In this document: piece after piece, positions 61,823-64,000 of the stretch
How positions within the stretch are numbered: the stretch's first letter is position 1
Layout of the letters: each line of letters starts with the position of its first letter
DNA from: PALSA-612 sp963791225
Lineage (GTDB): Bacteria; Actinomycetota; Thermoleophilia; Gaiellales; Gaiellaceae
Assembly: GCA_963791225.1 (NCBI GenBank)
Contig: CAWBRV010000008.1
Span: 1,178,001-1,242,000, forward strand
Direction: 5' to 3'
Length of the DNA: 64,000 bases
The notes under the pieces: model-generated
Database searches by the model: none
The model's input: the letters and a program-made list of their open reading frames with translations, nothing else
What the model was told of the DNA's origin: nothing
Position numbers and translations under genes: made by a program

Positions 61823-62908
61823 TCAGTTCCGGTCAGGTCCGGGGGATTGTCCCTTGGACCCGACCACAGGGGGCACGGCTGCCGCCGGGTAGCGCGCCCG
61901 CACCGAGTCGACGAACGCGGCCAGTTCGTCTGCGATCTTCGCGTCGTGGATCTCGAGCATGTTCTCGGCGTTCCGCTCGCCGGACCTCGAGAGGTTGAAC
62001 GACCCGCAGAAGACGGTGTCGTCCGCCACGGTCACCTTCGCATGCATGTAGTCGTGGACGCTCGTCGGCGTGTACGGCGTCGAGCGCTTGCCCGAGAACT
62101 GCGCTCGCGAGAGCACCGTCTGGAGCAGCGGGATCTTCCACGCCGAGACGCCGTTCGTCCGCCACTGAAAGAACACTTCCTCGACCTGCGTCTGGTCGAC
62201 GCAGCCCGCCAGGTCGACCTTCCCTTCAGACGCGACCTGGCAGAGCGTGGCCAGGATCGGACCCGAGGTCAGCACCGGCGAGCAGATGCGGATCCGCCGC
62301 CGTGCCTGCCCGCACGCCTTGGCAATGCGGTGGGCGAGCGCATCGCCGAACCCTGGACAGAACCAGGGGCGGAGCTCGTCGCCGTCCGCGTCGACCGGCC
62401 GCGGCTCGACGAACCCGCTCTTCATCACGTCCTGCTTGTCCCAGAGCTCGACGAACGCGAGCGTGTACGCGGTCGCGAGCCCCGGCGAGTCGACGGTGAC
62501 GATCACGTTCTCCTCGCGCGACCACGAGTCGTCCGTCCAGTTGGTCGAGCCGGTCCAGACGGAGGCGCCGTCGCGGACGACGAACTTGTGGTGCATGAGG
62601 TCGGGGATCCCCGGGATGGCGCGTGTCGGAACGCTCAGCCGCTCGATGTCCTCGGGCTTCGTCTTCGGCGGCGGCGGCACCGGGATCGGCGCCCGGAAGT
62701 CGGCGTTGTAGGCCAGGCGCACGGCAACGCCGCGCTTCGCCGCGGCCTCGATGGCGCCGATCACGACCGTCTCCGTCTCGGCCCCGAGCTTCAGGTCGTA
62801 CAGCGCGATGTCGAGGCTCGTCTTCGCCTCTGCGAGGAAGTCGGCGACGAGGTTCGCGATCTCGATCGGCTGCTGGCCGCCGTCCGTGAGCGTCCTGGTT
62901 GCGATCAT
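61823..62908 (-). CDS. Phospholipase-D-like protein with two HKD motifs
   Basis: A 361-residue PLD-superfamily protein starting MIATRTLTDGGQQPIEIANLVADFLAEAKTSLDIALYDLKL. HKD motif 1 is LMHHKFVVRDGASVWTGSTNWT, motif 2 YMHAKVTVADDTVFCGSFNLSRSG; both have His, Lys and Asp in register. No signal peptide, so a nuclease or phosphatidyl-type hydrolase inside the cell is possible. The last dozen residues (GSKGQSPGPDRN) and the stop are read from repeat copy C, so the natural end may have been moved by repeat insertion. Confidence 0.85.
   Translation of the reverse strand: MIATRTLTDGGQQPIEIANLVADFLAEAKTSLDIALYDLKLGAETETVVIGAIEAAAKRGVAVRLAYNADFRAPIPVPPPPKTKPEDIERLSVPTRAIPGIPDLMHHKFVVRDGASVWTGSTNWTDDSWSREENVIVTVDSPGLATAYTLAFVELWDKQDVMKSGFVEPRPVDADGDELRPWFCPGFGDALAHRIAKACGQARRRIRICSPVLTSGPILATLCQVASEGKVDLAGCVDQTQVEEVFFQWRTNGVSAWKIPLLQTVLSRAQFSGKRSTPYTPTSVHDYMHAKVTVADDTVFCGSFNLSRSGERNAENMLEIHDAKIADELAAFVDSVRARYPAAAVPPVVGSKGQSPGPDRN
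61836..61860. repeat. GGGAC palindromic repeat, copy C (within the PLD gene end)
   Basis: GGTCC (61836-61840) and GGACC (61856-61860) flank GGGGGATTGTCCCTT. It is preceded by GGTCA like copy B. It forms the final codons of the leftward PLD-like gene. Confidence 0.6.
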
Positions 62909-62918
62909 GTGCGGGACT

Positions 62919-63527
62919 ATGGACTTTGCGGATGTCCTGCGGCGCCGGAAGGCGGTTCGCAACTACGAGGAGGAGCCGGTTCCGCGCGAGACGCTCGAGC
63001 GGATCGTGGCGCGCGGCCGGCGGATTCCGTCCGGCGGCTTCAGCCAGGGCCTGCGGCTCGTCGTCGTCACCGACCGGGAGACGCGCCACCGGATCGCGGA
63101 ACTCGCGGACGAGCAGGAGTACGTTGCAATGGGGTTCGAGCCGTGGATCTCACGCGCCCCGGCGCACATCGTCATCGGCACGCGCGAGGAGGACTACCAC
63201 GACCGCTACCGCCAGCCGGACAAGCTGCAGGAGGACGGCACGGAGATCCACTGGCCGGTGCCGTACTGGCATGTCGACGCCGGTGCCTCGATGATGCTCC
63301 TGATGCTCGCGGCGGTGGACGAAGGGCTGGCGGCCGGCGTCTTCGGCGTGCTCGACTGGGCGCCGATCTGGGAGCTGCTCGGCATCCCCGAAGATGTCCT
63401 GCCGGTCGCGATCGTCACGGTCGGCAAGCCGGCGCCGGAGCCCGAGGAGCTGGAGGCTCGTCGCAAGGAGGCGATGCGTCGCCGCCGGAAGCCGCTCGAC
63501 GAGGTCGTGCGCTGGGAACGTTGGTAG
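62919..63527 (+). CDS. Nitroreductase family protein
   Basis: A 202-residue FMN-type oxidoreductase: MDFADVLRRRKAVRNYEEEPVPRETLERIVARGRRIPSGGFSQGLRLVVVTD (FMN phosphate contacts), then WHVDAGASMMLLMLAAVDEGLAAGVFGVLDWAPIWELLGIPEDVLPVAIVTVGKPAPEPE. It probably reduces quinones, nitro or other electrophilic compounds with NAD(P)H, or acts on a flavin. It is divergent from the PLD-like gene by ten bases. Confidence 0.88.
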   Translation: MDFADVLRRRKAVRNYEEEPVPRETLERIVARGRRIPSGGFSQGLRLVVVTDRETRHRIAELADEQEYVAMGFEPWISRAPAHIVIGTREEDYHDRYRQPDKLQEDGTEIHWPVPYWHVDAGASMMLLMLAAVDEGLAAGVFGVLDWAPIWELLGIPEDVLPVAIVTVGKPAPEPEELEARRKEAMRRRRKPLDEVVRWERW

Positions 63528-64000
63528 AGCGTCTGGCCCGCGCGAGCATCGGCGAGACCCACAACCAGTACGCACGCTCGCCCCTTCGCCGTAAACGCCT
63601 CGCCGACTACCTCGCCTCGCGGAGCGATGCGCCCCTGCTGCTCGTCGGCGAAGCCGCCGGCTATCGCGGCGCGCGTGTCTCGGGCCTCCCCTTCACGTCC
63701 GAGCGGCAGCTGACCGGGACCGGCCCCGGCGAGGCGACGGCGACGATCGTCCACCGCGTGCTCGAAGAGCTCTGCATCGAGGAGCACGTGCTCCTCTGGA
63801 ACGTCGTCCCGACCCATCCCGGCACCGAGACGTCGAACCGTCGGCCGAGCCGGGCTGAGATCGAGGCGGGATTGCCGTTCCTGCGCGAGTTCGCCGCCGG
63901 CCGGCACGCCGTCGCCGTCGGCCGCGTTGCGCACGCGGTGCTCGGCGGCCCGTACGTCCGCCATCCTTCGCACGGCGGCGCGGAGGCGTTTAGGGCGAGC
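63521..64000 (+). CDS. Uracil-DNA-glycosylase-superfamily protein, 3' truncated by window
   Basis: TTG at 63521 overlaps the nitroreductase stop and starts MVERLARASIGETHNQYARSPLRRKRLADYL; the frame is open to the window end (160 codons). APLLLVGEAAGYRGARVSGLPFTSERQLTG and VLLWNVVPTHPGTETSNRRPSRAEIEAGLPFL follow the UDG-fold order (water-activating loop, FT-x-R, W-N-x-x-P), and the His near the end (RHPSHGG) would be the second catalytic residue. It would remove uracil or related bases from DNA, although the usual first motif is divergent. Confidence 0.75.
   Translation, partial: MVERLARASIGETHNQYARSPLRRKRLADYLASRSDAPLLLVGEAAGYRGARVSGLPFTSERQLTGTGPGEATATIVHRVLEELCIEEHVLLWNVVPTHPGTETSNRRPSRAEIEAGLPFLREFAAGRHAVAVGRVAHAVLGGPYVRHPSHGGAEAFRAS

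Noticed and set aside
1..64000. tRNA, rRNA, tmRNA or RNase P genes
   Set aside because: No T-loop (GGTTCRA) with matching acceptor stem, and no rRNA core sequences, were found on reading both strands.

Overview
The window reads as chromosomal DNA of a high-GC actinobacterium. G+C looks close to 70% almost throughout, GTG starts are common, genes are tightly packed with many ATGA/GTGA stop-start overlaps, and an F420-type LLM oxidoreductase, a PadR regulator, an HU protein and a subtilisin-inhibitor-like protein are present. The gene mix is compatible with class Thermoleophilia (Gaiellales/Solirubrobacterales type), but that placement is inference. I saw no rRNA, tRNA, CRISPR array, integrase or transposase.

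Layout. 1-3.2 kb: the end of a tandem acetyltransferase gene, a ribosomal-protection-type GTPase and a small monooxygenase-fold protein. 3.2-8.5 kb: a leftward operon of two ketopantoate-reductase-like enzymes, a creatinase-like M24 protein with altered metal ligands, an LLM oxidoreductase and an amidinotransferase-family protein; this is the best candidate for an uncharacterised pathway. 8.5-16.6 kb: an exporter, DNA polymerase IV, a low-GC LAL-type LuxR regulator, an orphan LuxR HTH protein, an adenosine-deaminase-like enzyme, an unusual aminotransferase and a divergent PadR operon. 16.6-25.8 kb: a glycosyltransferase/flippase-like/glycerate kinase operon, a cNMP-binding protein, exonuclease VII, a methyltransferase/UbiA-like/coiled-coil operon and signal peptidase I. 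25.7-32.8 kb: a frameshifted cation antiporter, a methyltransferase/SDR operon, two transporters and a secreted metalloprotease. 32.8-37.7 kb: tyrosine/homogentisate catabolism (hpd, fumarylacetoacetase family, hmgA) with a cation exporter between. 37.8-44.9 kb: two secreted proteins and a seven-gene, tightly coupled operon (HAD phosphatase, AlkA glycosylase, GNAT, small ORF, GST, hydrolase, rhodanese). 44.9-49.3 kb: DUF72/glutamine amidotransferase, divergent from murI-rph-rdgB, then a small membrane protein and a GntR regulator. 49.4-57.8 kb: YihY, a roadblock-like/pyrE operon, HU, secreted proteins with IPT/TIG repeats, an SSI-like inhibitor, pyrF, a D,D-carboxypeptidase and a PfkB kinase. 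57.9-64 kb: guaB-guaA, a nucleotidyltransferase-like protein, a palindromic repeat cluster, a phospholipase-D-like protein, a nitroreductase and a truncated uracil-DNA-glycosylase-like gene.

The strongest genome-scale signal is the promoter layout. At least nineteen transcription-unit heads have a TANNNT -10 box exactly six bases before the start codon, and others have it 7-10 bases before. This implies leaderless mRNAs. Genes for HU, secreted proteins and several membrane proteins instead carry clear Shine-Dalgarno sequences. In two divergent gene pairs (DUF72/murI and YihY/roadblock) the two -10 boxes share the same central TA. Two dispersed repeat types were also seen: GGGAC-N-GTCCC palindromes, and 3' hairpins followed by an AGCCCCC tail instead of a T run.
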